From positions 45,601,652-45,665,651 of the forward strand of contig CM035163.1 in the NCBI GenBank assembly GCA_020205615.1: a stretch of DNA of 64,000 nucleotides, read 5' to 3'. This DNA comes from Panax quinquefolius (lineage: Eukaryota > Streptophyta > Magnoliopsida > Apiales > Araliaceae). Within the stretch, counting starts at the first letter, position 1. Every line of letters starts with the position of its first letter. Position numbers and translations under genes: made by a program. The notes under the pieces were generated by a model. The model was not told where the DNA came from. It worked only from the letters and a program-made list of their open reading frames with translations, and did no database searches. Below, piece after piece: positions 22,783 to 36,452 of this stretch.

Positions 22783-25106
22783 TTAACTTGTGGTATGACC
22801 TTTCAAGGCGTAGGACATGCTCCTTCCTATCCAAAATCTTGACAGTACCTCCTCATACGTTAAGTCTTCTTTATCTCGTCCTGGTTCTAACTCTATAACG
22901 TGGTTCGGGTCTTTCACATATTTACGGCAGTACGATATGTGAAACATATTATGAACACGAGACATACTCTGAGGTAACGCAAGTCTATAGGCTACATTTC
23001 CTACTCTCGGTCAAGAATTTGAAATGGACCAATAAATCGTGGATTGAGCTTTCCCTCTTCCCAAATCTTGTAACTCCCTTCCATGGAGCAACTCGCAATA
23101 ATACATGATCCCCTACACTAAATTCCACGTCCTTTCGATGAAGATCCGCATAACTCTTTTGTCGATCTTGTGCCGCTTTGTATACGCTGTCGAATCATTT
23201 GGATCTTTTCGGTGAGTCATATCGTGCATTAACTCTCGGGTCCCAACAATGTTGCTTCACCCACCTCATCCCAACATATTGAGAACGACATTTTCGTCCA
23301 TATAATGCTTCAAATGGAGCTACACCTATACTTGCTCGATAATAACTGTTGTTGTAGGAGAATTCCACCAATGGTAAATACTTATCCCAACTACCCTTGA
23401 AGTCTAGGACACGTAGTCTTAATATATCTTCAAGAGTTTGAATAGTCCTCTCTCGATTGTCCGTCCGCTTTGGGGATGGTATGCTTAAACTAAATCGCAA
23501 ATCCGCGCCCATTGCTTTTTGCAAGCTAACCCAAAATCTTGAAGTGAATCTTGGGTCACGATCCAAAACTATGGATACAGTATGCCATGCAACCTCACAA
23601 TCTCATTCACGCATATATACTAGCAAGACGCTCAAGGAATAAGTCTCCGACGGCAAGAAAAATGAGCAGATTTGGTTAATCTATCAACAATAACCCAAAT
23701 AAAGATTGATGCCTTGAGAAACCGTAGGAAGACCCGTGAATGAAATCCATGGTAATGTGTTCCCACTTCCATTCCGGAATCTCAAGTGGTTGCAACGGAC
23801 CCTTAGGTACTAGATGCTCGCCTTTTACACGCTGACAAGTTAAACACATCGATATAAACTTTGCAATCTCTCTCTTCATATTGTTCCACCAAAATGTATG
23901 TCAAGATCACGATACATTTTAGTACTTCCAGATGGATTGCAAATGGTGTATTGTGTGCCTCCATCATAATCTTGTTCTTCAAATCGAGTCGTTAGGAACA
24001 CAAAGTCTAGAGTGGACTCAAGTATTCCTTCTTCATCAATTCTCGCCCTAATAGCTCCTTCTTGTACTTTCTTCTTCATACGCATCACTCCGGCCTATGG
24101 CTTGAAGCAACTTAAACTTTATCGATTAAAGTTGATTATACTCAGATATTATCACGTGGGTACCTAGAGTTTTCATCTCCATCTCTATTATTTGTAAATT
24201 ATACTGAAATGAGTCTTTGACAATATCGCACTCGCATTTGTATACGATCTTCTACTCAACACGCCGCCTACCACGCTCGCTTTTTCCAGGATGGCATGGT
24301 CGTAACACGTGTCTTTGAAATGAGTCTCCTCTTGAGTTCTTCAAGCTCTTCCCACATTCCTTCCTCCATTCGAATTTTGTATCTCTACGAGTCACCATGT
24401 TAATGGAATAGCGATTCGAGAATATCCTTCAACGAATCTCCGATAATAACCAACTAAGCCTGTAAAAGCTACCTATTTCGATTATCGACTTAGGTTGCTC
24501 TCAACCGTGACTCATATCCCAATCTTGGATAAAGACGTCACAATGACACCTATCGCTTTACTATCGCATCGAATATGACGCCCCTACAGAGAGTCTCGCT
24601 TAGGTGAATTCCACAAAGGAAGTCACAAGATAAAGGCTCATGTACCAAATTCTATAGTTGAATTTTTAACTCCTCAAGTTCAATAGAGCCATTCGATATG
24701 AGATTTTAGAAATGAGTTTTGTACTGGGGTTCAAATTCGATACAAAATTTAATATCGTGCTTTGGGAGTAAGCCAAGAAATTCTTCAGAAAATACGCCGG
24801 AAAAAATCAATAACAACAGAATATTATTCAAATCGACGTGTCTTTATTCAAATCCATAACATGGACTAAGAAAACTTGACATCCGTAATAAACGAATGAC
24901 TTCATGGCTTGATATGAAAATGTTTGACTACAATGGTTTGATTGCTTGAATTGAATAACAAAGTTACTTAGGAATATGAAAACTAACAACCTTACAAAAG
25001 CAATCAATTTGGCATGATGAGTAGTTAACCTTAAAATCACATCAAAAGCAAATATCTCTATAGAAATAAGGTTAACTGGTAATGTGATAGTGCCAACTTG
25101 AATCAA
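22783..25106 (-). pseudogene. ChrH pol remnant: protease, RT connection, integrase, chromodomain-region tail
   Basis: Minus-strand pieces from right to left: a protease end with LPVNLISIEIFAFDVI and LTTHHAKL (24828-25106); RT-connection text near 24300-24430 followed at once by RNase H-end text; integrase with CLTCQRVKGEH and WKWEHITMDF (23676-23879), then DRDPRFTSRFWVSLQKAMG and ERTIQTLEDILR (23195-23566), which hold the three acidic catalytic positions in separate frames; and a tail with FHISYCRKYVKDPNHVIE (22783-22965) that in chromoviruses leads into the chromodomain. The RT core with YxDD is absent. Confidence 0.82.
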
Positions 25107-25379
25107 GCAAGATTTTTAAACAACGGATGTAATGAAAGTTTCTCCTAATGGAGTCTCCACAGATAGGTCAAAGTTTAATTTCTCCGTAGTCAAGTTCAAA
25201 CGCTGAGCGCAAGTAAGAGAGATAAAAGAATGGGTAGAACCGTATCTAGTAAGGTATAAACTTCGCAAGAATTTATAATTAACTAACCCGTGCTAACTTC
25301 GTTCGTGTTCCTCGATTTTGACCGGCCACGACAAACGCTTCTTCCAAGAATCGTTGACTTTGACTTTTCTCGACATCTT

Positions 25380-26510
25380 TTGAGTCACCATCCCATTGAA
25401 CTAGGTTTCACTCGCATAATCTCGAGCGATATGTCCTTCTTTTCCACAATTATAGCATACCTTAAACTGTTGTGGGCGCTTTGGTGATATGTCCCTCTTT
25501 CCGCATTTGTAACATACTGATCGATGGTCTTTCTCCTCCCCTTGGAACCAGTTACATCTTGGCTACCGACGCCTTCACATGGTCATTGTTGAATCTCCTC
25601 TTTTTAAAATCTCCTCCCGACTCGCTTCTTCTATTTTCATGGCCACGATTACCACCAGAGTGGTAACCGCCTTTGTCCGTATTCTTCTTTCTCCGCTGGT
25701 TATCGTTATTCGATATCTTCTAGATGATCCTCGTTATGGTCCCTCGGTTGAACGTATCAAGTTATCTCGCTTCTAACAATCGAGCCCCGCATTGACAACA
25801 TCCTAATAGAGAGAAAATTTATGAGAAATGAGATATCAAGTATGCCGGGTTTCAAACCTCTCAGAAACATCCGCGTCATACGTTCCTCATTCTCCACCAA
25901 ATGAGGTGCAAACCTGGATAACTCCGCGAACTTCGCCTCGTACTGGGACACCGTCATGTTATTCTGCTCTAGTCTAATAAACTCCACTTCCTTCATATGA
26001 CGAATACTTTCGTGAAAGTACTTGTCATTGAACTGCTTCAAATGTCTCCCATGACATACCGAAAAAAGTTGGGATGGGTACGCTTCACGACTCCCACCAA
26101 AGAGTCCGCCTCGCCACGGAACATAAAAAGTAGCGAATGGAACCTTCTGTTCTCCGTGCATCCCAAGACATCGAATATCTTGGTAATTTGCTTGACCTAT
26201 GTTTCCGCCATGATCGGATCTCGCTTTCCCTTAAATTCGTGGTCCCAACTTTTGAATCGCTTGGGTCGTGACAACCCGTGAATTGCTATCATTTCCTCCT
26301 CAGATTTTGAACACGAGTCTCCTCGTCGATTTTGCATGAACTGCAAAAAACTTCTAAACATCCCCTCGCTCTCATCTCTCAGGTGGTGTTGTTCACAGGA
26401 GGAACATTGCCAACTGTTGCAGTTCTCTCCTCGTTGGTGAGTACAGCATCTCCACTGGCCTCATTTACTCCACTATTAATATTCTCAATGACATTCTCAA
26501 ATACCGCCAT
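25380..26510 (-). pseudogene. ChrH gag remnant
   Basis: The probable start is the ATG at 26510 (MAVFENVIENIN), matching the ChrG gag start at 56743 in position. The core has FNDKYFHESIRHMKEVEF, MTVSQYEAKFAELSRFAPH and EERMTRMFLRGLKPGI (25757-26161), a standard plant gypsy capsid-like segment. Two zinc knuckles follow at about 25400-25540: CYKCGKRDISPK (damaged) and CYNCGKEGHIARD. Frameshifts separate these parts. Confidence 0.85.
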
Positions 26511-26654
26511 AAAATAAGGGTTAATTAAGGAAATCAATATATCACATAATATCCCTATATATTGACCAACTAACAAATAAGCTTAGTAGGACACACTAAG
26601 CGAAGGATTTACTCGCCTCCCTCCTAGTTCTATTCCCCATCTCCGCCAGAGATC

Positions 26655-26677
26655 ATATCCCTAAGCTCGATATTAAC
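26655..26677 (-). other. ChrH primer binding site (eroded)
   Basis: The minus strand after the 5' LTR reads GTTAATATCGAGCTTAGG. ChrG at the same place has TTGGTATCAAAGCTTAGG, like the initiator-methionine tRNA site TGGTATCAGAGC used by many plant gypsy and copia elements. Several differences make this copy a poor site. Confidence 0.6.
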
Positions 26678-29499
26678 CGTGACGCCCCCAAAATAGGTAT
26701 ACACAACACCCATTCTCGAAGTCGCCAAATACATGGTACAAGAAACAAACTACAACTTCAATAATACAAATGTCGTGAAATACGACAATATATAATCGTG
26801 AGTTTAAATATAATATTGTCTTCTAGACAATATCCACACGCAAATAAATCCCCATCATAATTATTGATACATTATTTTACAAAAATGGTGAGGACTACTA
26901 AACAACTCTATCTAGAACCTTCATTCCATACCCCGACTAGTACTCGCTACATTCTCGCCTCCTGAGAAGAAAATGGAACAACAAGGAAAAGGGTGAGCTC
27001 AACTAGCCCAGTAAAGAATACTATGACTAAGATAATATACAACAAATTATCGTTAGTCTCCAACAGGGAAAAATCTGATAGAATACAATAGACAACAAGT
27101 TTCAGATCAATATTCGCAGCGAAAATAATAATTCATAGAAGAGTTACGTAGAGAATGAAATCTACTATAATCTATGAATTTAATATTCATCATCAATATT
27201 TTATCCTCAGTAACATCAATCAATATTCATCTCAAATCAAATATTCATCTTTGCACTCACAGCCAAAGATATTCATCAATCGGTCATGTTCATCTCAACA
27301 CTGCTCATCTTTTGCACTAAAGGCCAAAGATATTCATCATCGGTCATGTTCATTTAAACACTGCTCATCTTTGCTACTACTGAGCCAAAGATATTCATCA
27401 TCGGTCATGTTCATTTAAACACTGCTCATCTTTAACTACACCAAAGATATTCTTCAGAATCATTCATCTTTTACTACAGCCAAAGATATTCTTCAGAAAT
27501 CATTCATCTTTGCACTACAGTGCCAAAGATATTCAATAATATCATCATTTAAGACCGAGGATGATGAAAAATACTTTTAAAGAACGAATCCAAAGAAACA
27601 AAATGACAAATATTATGGATTAAGGATTCTTTAAACAATCCATGTTCAAAAATACTTCATAAATAATCATAGTGAAGTAAAATTCAAGAATGATCAAAAC
27701 ATGGATACAATCAAAGCTAGTATCCGTATAGATATTTTGGACGAAAAGAAAAAATTTCATTTTTCTATGAATAGTGCCGATATTCGTGAATAGTGTCAGA
27801 TATCGTGAATAAAGCCGATATCGTGAATAGTGCCAGATATCGTGAATAGTCTTAATAAAGTAAATAATAACTCACTACACCAAAAGATAGAAATTCCACA
27901 AAAAACATCTTCACGCTTCATGAATAATACTCGTGAATAAAATCGTCGTGAATAAGAACTCATGAATAGTAACTCGTGAATAGTAACTCATGAATAGTAA
28001 CCCCGACATGAAAAAGTTCCAAATTTGATAAAAAGTACCAACCAATATTTCAAAGATAATGATATCAAGAAATAATATCATTACGAAAAAAATAACATCC
28101 CTTACCTCAAAGAATCAAGATTTCTTCGGAAGGAAAGGTCAAGTGATGTTTGAATGAAACTTGTACCAATAAAGAACTCTCAAAGTATCTAAATACTCAC
28201 AAAATACGCTCAATAATATAGAGAGAAAGAGAGAAAACTTTGTTTCGTGTGATTTTCAATTCTAACTTAGCCTCTCTATTTATAGGAAAATGTTACCCAC
28301 CAAAGCAAGACTTGACTGCAACTCACGATGGCTTTACTCGCTACTATTGCCACCCACCACATTTGAAATAAAATTCAGCACATTTTTTTACCAACCAAAA
28401 GTGGGGTCCACCAATTCTAGAATTTTCCACCAAAATCATTTATAACCTAATTTCCGAATCACCACCTCTTAAAATTCATAATAAATTATACGCTCATCTT
28501 TAACGGCTCAAAATTTGTGGACATATACTCAACTTATATATGTATAACATATCCAAAAATTACAACGATCCAACTATTTGATTAAATATTATAACTCACA
28601 CAATAAAGTCGTAATAACACCGATTTGATTTTTTAATACCTTCAATCCGACAAAATACAAATAAAACATCTCAAATTAATTCCTTCATTAATAACCACAT
28701 AAATAAATCCATCATTTATATTCATATAAAATAAATATTTCTTATCATATGAATCAATAATTAATTATTCACAAATAATATTACGTAATCACATTTATGA
28801 CAACCAGTGTCGCTCCTCAGAAAGAGGGGCTTTCCAATAAGGATCTCTCCATCGGGCGCCAAGCAATTAGGTGACCAAACCTCTCCTTAGACAAAACTTT
28901 CTAGACATTGCCAATAATGTTATCTAATAATATTATTCAAATAATATGAATTATTGATCCGATAATGGGAAATATCATGCAATGACAATTATCAAACAAT
29001 AATAATATAAAATACCAACGCAAAGAATTATCAATCAATAAAATAAACTATCGAATAAGAATTACCGTAAAAATTATCGAGTAAAGCCTTCACGTAAGAA
29101 TCAATAATTCAATAATCGATGCAATACCGCAGCTATTGTTCAACAACGCCAGACATTAGTGTTTTAACCACCGGGTATTCCAACAAAGATTAATCTGTAA
29201 TAATTACGCCGTATTTTTAAACAACTTATATTTGTCGCTTTCCTCATCCAATCGCTTTCACATATGGGCCCACACGGTCACTACTTGGGCGCATTTAATA
29301 TTCCCCGACAAAGATTTAATATTCCACGACCAAACGAAATATTCCCGACAAAAAATGAATATTTTATAACCACTTACTTATTTTGAAATATTTATGTATT
29401 TTACCCCCTAACTATCCACATTAATCAAATCAACCCTTACTATTTCAAAATAATAAATAAAGGAAATTCCTTTTTATTTAAAAAAATTTCGGTCTTACA
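26678..29499 (-). mobile_element. ChrH 5' LTR (right)
   Basis: It is nearly the same length as the left LTR (2822 and 2816 bp). The first base is C rather than T. Differences between the two are mostly small and cluster at CG, CAG and CTG sites. The minus-strand TATA box is at 28277-28284. Confidence 0.92.
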
Positions 29500-29504
29500 A
29501 TAAT

Positions 29505-30600
29505 ACCAAAGATTTCATTGTCCAACAATAAAATGAAAATAATATTTTTAACAAGAACTGGAATACAATAACAACTTATTGACTTAATAGATTTTCCCAT
29601 AGGCATTGGTAAACTATATGTTTCTATGGCTAATATGGCAACCTTTGTTACATTTCCATGCACATAGGATTACTTATATTTGTTTAGCTTTCTACTTCAC
29701 TTTGGTCCTTCATAAATCTATATTTATGATAACCAAAGTTGGTATCCAATACCCAAGTAGAACCTTGACTTAAAGAAAAATTTATTTTAAATCATGAACA
29801 AATTTGTATTTGTAACCGAAACTTCACTAAGCTTCTTTGGTTAGCCTCTGCAAGATGCTTCTTGCAGTTTCTTTCCAGTGTCCAGGCTTATTGTAGTGGA
29901 AGCAAACTCCTTTGCTATCCGTGACGCTTTTGTTCTTATTATCCTTTGTTTTTGCCTTTCTATTTACCTTCTTTGAATCGTTCTTCTTTCGTAAGATCCT
30001 TTGGCCCCTACCGGTAAGACTTGATCTTTCTTGGTTGAAAGTGACTCTCAACATTTTTCAACATGTTAAGCAAATCAATGAAAGTCGATATCTAGCTTGT
30101 TCATATGAAAAATTCACAACAATTGTGAAAGGAGTCCGGAGTAAGTGCAAAATCAAATCTTGGCTCAACTCTCCATCCATGACAAAAACCAGTTGTCTAA
30201 TTGATCAATCAAATTGATTATGTTAAGAACTTTTTATCTGTACTTATAGTGCCATTGGCCATTCTAGATCGGAAGAGCTCCTTAGATATCTCGATATCTA
30301 TCGGTCCTACTTTCTCTCACCATCAACTACTTGATGTGTAGAATATATAGAGGAGCATCCATAGTTTCATCTTGTGACGTTGAAGCTCGTTACTCATGGA
30401 TGCGAGCATGATGCATTGAGCCAATCAGTGCATCATCTTGCCACTTTCTAAAAGTAGCAATCTCTTCCTCGAGGCATTATCTCGCAACCATTGCAGTCTG
30501 CAACCATTGCAGGGATAAGCGATATTAAGGACATAAGATAGCTTTTCAAATTATGAGAACTATTCTCAAATTCCTTAACCAATCCGCTTTAATTAGGTCC
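29505..30600 (-). pseudogene. CopF1 protease and gag remnant
   Basis: On the minus strand gag lies at the right, with a knuckle-like CFHYNKPGHWKETA (29827-30054; the second Cys position is Tyr) preceded by a lysine-rich stretch and LSLICLTC-like capsid text up to about 30600. Next comes protease, WVLDTNFGYHKY near 29750, where copia proteases have a DTG site, then SLPMPMGKSIKSI. The frame continues into the pre-integrase part on the far side of ChrH. CopF2 carries the same set at 62640-63800. Confidence 0.75.
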
Positions 30601-31350
30601 TGTTAATTTAGCATCTAATATGCTACGCAGTGATATAGTAATTTTAGACATTGTAAAATTACATAAATGAATTTGTAATTAACAACATTTTAACATACAT
30701 TCTTTTATTAATTACCAAAATAAATTAGGTCTTGTTTTAAATTGGTATCTCCCACTATTTTCTTTCAAACTATATTACCCTCACTTATATAGTTCGGCAA
30801 AATCTAATTAAAGATTTGCTAGTGAGAATAAGGATCCCATTTCAAATGTATATAGCCTTGTGGTGACACAACAAACTATATATAAATAAATAGGTAGACA
30901 ACTTTTGTCAATTACATCAACTATGCAACTCCTTTTCTTTTGCCTCTTAGATTATTTTGATCAAGTGGTGGCACATCCGAATCAAAATTATCCAAGTTAA
31001 GTCCGACCTAGCACTCCATATATTCAAAAAAAAAAAATATCATCTTTGTGGTGACACAACAAAACAATATTGTTCAATTTTCTTTATAAGCATCAAATGT
31101 GATAAATTAACATCTTAAATACTTAATACTTGCCTTGTGGTGACACAACAAACTCATATTAAATATTTAATACTCTATTAATTTTATCATGCTAGAAGGC
31201 GACGTTCGATATTCCAAATATCTTTGAACGCTTAGGACTTAATATAAAAATTGAGGGATTTGTTATTAATTTGTCTCATCTTGTTTAGCGCGCATGCATA
31301 TATATATATAAAATACGCGTCATATTAATTAACATGCGAAGCATGTTTGC

Positions 31351-31409
<59 letters not shown>

Positions 31410-33232
31410 TAAGCATGCATATAGAATACTATATTCTACTCTGATTGATTATGGACTTTTATTCTAGTTTGGTTCACTAGAGCCACCAAGTGAACCAAAA
31501 GGTCAAACCCTAGGGGTGCAAGAAATTAATATTTAAATATAACTATTACATTTAAACCTGGGGCTCCATTACAAACGGGTCTTCAAACGCTTCTTGTCCT
31601 TGATCTCCAATTCTTCAAAATAATTCTAACTATTCCTATTACAAAACTATTTAAAATAAATAGAAACCTTGATCGTTAGTCGAGGGAAGTACATAGGAGG
31701 GAATAGAATTTACATTAAGAAAAATTAGAGAAGGCGAGGTACGCAGTAATTCCCCATTTAATAAAACCCATACATTCATGCATCCAACTAAAATAAAATC
31801 CAATCATATCGGTCAATAGTCCATAATCAATCCCATTTATTATCATACACATCACCATATGCATCAATAAATAACATTCATCTCATGAATAATAAACATT
31901 TAATATATATATTGATATCATTTAATGGGCAAATTTATTTAGTATAAAATCTAATTTTGAATCAAAATAAACTCCTTTATTTTAATCCAAATTTAAATCA
32001 AAATAAAACTATTTTATTTTAATTTATCCAATTTTGAATAAAATAAACTATTTTATTTTAATCAAAATTTTAATCAAAATAAACTCTTTTATTTTAATAA
32101 ATTATGGAATCCAATTCCATGTAATAAAAAAAAAAATCTTTAATTAAAATAAACTCTTTTATTTTAATTAATTATGGAATCCAATTCCATGTAAAAAAAA
32201 AATATTAAAGGAAACACGGATTATCTTTCCTATTCACAAATAAACTCCTTTATTTTGAATAATATAAAATCTTATTTCATATTTAAATAAACTCCTTTAT
32301 TTAAGGAAACATGGATTCTCTTTCCTATTCACAAATAAACTCTTTTATTTTGAATAATATGAAATCTTATTTCATATCTAAACAAACTCCTTTATTTAAG
32401 GAAAGATGGATTTACTTCCTATTCACAAATAAACTCTTTTATTTTTGAATAATATGAAATCTTATTTCATATTTAAATAAACTCCTTTATTTAAGGAAAC
32501 ATGAAATCCAATTTCAACTCCAATTAGTTATTATGGAATCCAATTCCAACTCTAATTAGTTAGCATGAAATTCTAATTTTAAAATTAAAATAACCTTTTT
32601 ATTTTAAAATTAAAATAAACTTTTATTTTAAAATTAAAATAAACTTTTATTTTAATAATAAAATAATTAAGAATATTATATATTATTAATATATAATAAC
32701 CATCCCATTTATAAATTAATATATATATATATATATATAATCAAGTATAATATATATATATATATATATAATAATCCATATATAATATATTAATCATTCT
32801 CCTATGCAACCTTGGGGCCACGTGCCATACTAGAAGTCTTATATCAAGATGCTTTCCTTCATTCCAAAAAAAAGCAAACTTTAAAAAAAAAAAATCACCA
32901 TGCCACGTTTTGTAACATATATATAAATCGTCCGGAGCTTTTTTTTTTTTTTTTAACAAAAACCGCAAATGCTTGACAAATAAACTTGTTAACTCCTTTT
33001 TCAATTTCCGTGCATATGTTTGCTCTCAAAAAAAATAAAATAAATTGCCCACGGATTTGGAGGACTTTTCTATTCAGATCGCTGAATCGGTATAAAAAAA
33101 ATAAAATAAATAGCTTATGCTTTTTTTTTTTTTTTTTTTTAAATTTTATACAATAAAATTATGCCCAATTAAATTGTTCTAAACACATATCAATATATAA
33201 ATTAAATTTGAACAATTAATAATTTGCATAAA
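30601..33232 (-). other. CopF1 5' leader, long and AT-rich
   Basis: The first part (to about 30870) may still be gag N-terminus and is shared with CopF2. The rest has no credible reading frame. It contains three copies of TTGTG-GTGA-CACAA (30858, 31046, 31135), TA tracts (31293-31406 and 32716-32770), repeated AATAAACTCTTTTATTTTAAT motifs (31960-32110), a 95-bp tandem repeat and several A or T homopolymers. Confidence 0.6.
32208..32492. repeat. Three copies of a 95-bp tandem repeat
   Basis: Units start with AAGGAAACAYGGATT at 32208, 32303 and 32398, and a further partial unit starts at 32493. Each contains TCCTATTCACAAATAAACTC and TGAAATCTTATTTCATAT. Confidence 0.9.
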
Positions 33233-33254
33233 GGTTTGGCTCGATGCCACCAAG
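33233..33254 (-). other. CopF1 primer binding site
   Basis: The minus strand beyond the 5' LTR reads CTTGGTGGCATCGAGCC, related to TTGGTATCAGAGCC, the usual initiator-methionine tRNA site of plant copia elements, with changes. Confidence 0.6.
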
Positions 33255-35133
33255 TAGTTAGGTTTGTCTATTAATGTAATCAATCAAATTGCAAAAATAA
33301 TGCGGAGCGTGTAAAAATCGAGTTTAAAATTTTACAAACCATATACCCGATCACCCTTTATGCATAATTATTAATTAAACGAAAAGATAAAGAATAAATC
33401 ATACCCTTGAAGATCGAGCTTCCTCGTACAAGTTCACCTCCAAATCTTTTCGCGTTCAATCTTGAATCCACCGGGTTTGGTTCCTTCCTTTGATCAACGT
33501 TAGCTACCCAAATGTTTGGCCTCTGAGGTGATCCACCAAGGAATAATAATGATTCAAGAAAAAGGGTGGTTGGCTAAACCCTAGTTTTTCTATCTCTATA
33601 GAAAAGGGTGTACTCTCTCCCAACAATTGGAATTATGTCGTATGTTGAAAAAGTCAACAACCCTTCCACCCATAATAAGACTCCTCTTATTTATAGATGT
33701 GGGCAACCCACCTTAACAATTAAGGAATTGAGTTTTATTTAATTAATTAAATTCTTTTAATTAATTAAGCTCCTAATCTTATTAGGGATAATTAATTAAA
33801 CTCCTTTAACTAATTTTCCTCCTAATCCAATTAGGAATAAATAAGAGTACTTATATTAAATTAATTCCTAAACTCTTTTAGAAATTAAAATAATAATAAT
33901 TGTAATAATATTAATAAGACTCCTCTTATTAATTTATATTTAATATTTCTAAAATATTAAATAATAAATATTAAGCTATTTAATTTATTCTATCACCATA
34001 GATTAAATTAAATATACTTAACATATTATTACGATTATGCCAATAACTTCTTAAATAATTATTCTTCCTTTTATGGTGTGACCCTTTAGGTTCTCCATAT
34101 TAAACCTATTGTGAATAAATCAATTAGAACAATTCTAATCTTATTTAAATAAATAAATTAAACAATTAATTTATTTGAATAAATAATATTTATTCTACAA
34201 TAGGGATAAGCCTCCTAGCGATCAACGACTTTCCGGATAATATAGATTTAAACATTAATCATAAAAGAACCTTTGAGTAAATAGTTACCGTCTGAATTCA
34301 ATCCTTCCACCATACAATGTCCCAATTAAATATAAGACATGGAATTACCGTCAAGTCTTATTTTATTTAATTATATGTATTTCGATCCTTAAATGCACAA
34401 CACCAAATAATGCAAATTAGAAACTCCTTTCTAATTTCATTCTCCTTAACCAAGGACTACTTTGGGTTGTCATTTATCGAATCACATATGACATTTCTCT
34501 TCTTTTATTAAAGTGGTAGATTCTTTATTGATCATACATTATCTCCATGTACAACTTATTATACCCAAGCATACCCTTTGATATACCCTAAGGGTCTTAA
34601 GGAATAAGTCAAAGTATAACTCATCATACACAAGATACTATGATGATCTCAAGTCCAAGGATTACTTGTCTTACTATCACTACTGAGAATTCCTATCGAC
34701 AGCAAATAAAACTCCATTAGGTATTCCTTAGCGAGCCACGTTCAAAGGAACTTATTCTCTAATAAGCACCTACATACTTGCTTTAGTGTCTCCATACAAA
34801 TGATCATGAGATCAATCATCCTCATCCAACGAAAGCAAGCAACGTATGTACCAATCTATCCGGATTCACTAATCCCCAATTTAGTAATCCAATGATTGGG
34901 AACTATTTTAGTTTTAAGCTTTCTAAGAATTTAGATCTCATTAGAATGATCATCATCATTATTCTAAAAGCATTGCTTAAAACTATGGGTTTATCACATA
35001 TTATAAAACAGCATCATGTAGATAATTAAAAGCCTTTAATAAATTAATACTTTTTATTAATAAATGAATAAGATTGTTACAAAGTATATGCTTTATCATC
35101 AAACATGATTGGCTTGTGTGCATACTACTTCCA
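33255..35133 (-). mobile_element. CopF1 5' LTR (right)
   Basis: The 1879-bp LTR aligns with 16253-17946. Its inner end is TAGTTAGGTTTG instead of TGTTAGGTTTG. It retains the 220-bp segment missing from the left LTR but present in CopF2 (59860-60080), so the left LTR suffered the deletion. Confidence 0.88.
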
Positions 35134-35138
35134 CCCTA

Positions 35139-36447
35139 TACTTGGTGAAATTCTTCTGTTAGTCCATTATTTATTATTCTGCTGGAATAACCTGTCTATG
35201 CGAAGTACCGCATACATGGTGAAATTCTATTATTAGTTCATTCTTTATTATTACATTGAATATCCTATCTCATGCATTTCTGTGGGACTGGTTCCGTCTT
35301 TATTATTCTGTTGGAATATCCTGTCTGTGCGTTTTATACCGGACCTGGTTCCGTTATTTATTATTCTGTTGGAATAACCTGTCCATGCGAAGTACCACAT
35401 GCATGGTGATTTCTTTTGTTATTCCATTCTTTATTATACTCAGTTGGTTAAAGTTTTGACTTCTATACTCCATGAAATTAGTGGAATATCCTTGATATTT
35501 GCGCTTCATCCAGTATCTTTTCATGGAAATATTCTTCTGAGCATTCTTGAATTTTACTCTACAAAGAAGTATCATGTTGACAATTTGGACGTTATTAGTT
35601 CCTGAATAAATTAATTCTTGAACTTGTTTTATTGAATTCTTATATCATTGTCATCATCCTCATATTTATATTTTGTTGAAAGTCATCTGTGGCCTGTAGT
35701 GCATAGATGGACTTGGTATGATTATGACCGGGGATTATTCAGTGTAATCATGACCGTAATGTTACAAATGATGTGGTAAAAGTCCTCATTGGCCCGTAGT
35801 GCATTGATGGACAGTTGTTGGCATGATCATGACCATTAATGAATACACAAATATCCTTGGCCCGTAGTGCATGGATAAATTGTGGTTATGATACTAATGA
35901 ATATCCTTGGTCGCAGTGCATGGATGATGTGGATTATTTATTAAGCTGAGTCCCAGCAATAAAAGTGATGAAAACCTTTTAAATCATAAAAGATAATAGA
36001 TTTTATTCTCTACTGGACTCTTTTAATGGATTGCTTGTTCCACTGCAGTTAAACTTGATGTCTATTGTATTTTATCAGTTTAACATTGTTGAAGACTAAT
36101 GATAATTTTTTCTGCATTATCTTAGTCATAATATTTCTTACTGGGCTAGTTGAGCTCACCCTTCTTTCACAATCGTTCTCTTGAGAAATGAGAACGTAAA
36201 TGGGACTAGTCGAGAAGCGGAGTGACGGTCCGGATGATGATAGTATTAGTAGTCCTCACTATTACATTAAATAGTGTGTTAATAAATGTAATGAGGACTT
36301 ATTCTAAGAGTGGATATTGTCTAGAAGACAATGTTTGTATTAAAACTCACAGCTCTTTTGTTGTATATTTAAGATTGTATTTGTATTCTGTACCATGTAT
36401 TTGGCGACTCAGAATAGGTGATGTATACCTATTTTGGGGTCGTCACA
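35139..36447 (+). mobile_element. Solo chromovirus LTR A2, right piece
   Basis: It continues A2 after the CCCTA duplication. It holds 74-bp-type repeats (35140-35420) and several conserved-loop hairpins, for example CATCT/AGATG at 35694-35709 and TATCC/GGATA at 35853-35877. It then has the U5 end GGCGACTCAGAATAGGTGATG and the terminus GTCGTCACA. The following TCCTT completes the TSD. Confidence 0.9.
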
Positions 36448-36452
36448 TCCTT

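Larger units (their letters stand above)
19830..29499 (-). mobile_element. ChrH: chromovirus-type Ty3/gypsy element, innermost insertion
   Basis: A perfect TSD ATAAT (19825-19829 and 29500-29504) flanks this 9.67-kb element. The intact target appears in CopF2 at 62636-62655 (TTCTTAATTATAATACCAAA), an independent check of the boundary. LTRs of 2816 and 2822 bp surround a 4.0-kb body on the minus strand: gag, protease, RT connection, integrase and a chromodomain-region tail. The RT core with its catalytic box is missing and most frames are broken, so it could move only with proteins supplied in trans. Confidence 0.93.
16253..35133 (-). mobile_element. CopF1: Ty1/copia element containing ChrH
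   Basis: A perfect TSD CCCTA (16248-16252 and 35134-35138) flanks TGTTAGGTTTG...TACTTCCA. On the coding (minus) strand the element reads TGGAAGTA...CCTAACA. Without ChrH it is about 9.2 kb. The minus-strand order is 5' LTR, PBS, long leader, gag, protease, integrase, RT and RNase H, PPT and 3' LTR; integrase before RT is the copia order. It closely matches CopF2 at 58214 to the window end. Stops, frameshifts and a loss in RT make it defective. Confidence 0.92.
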
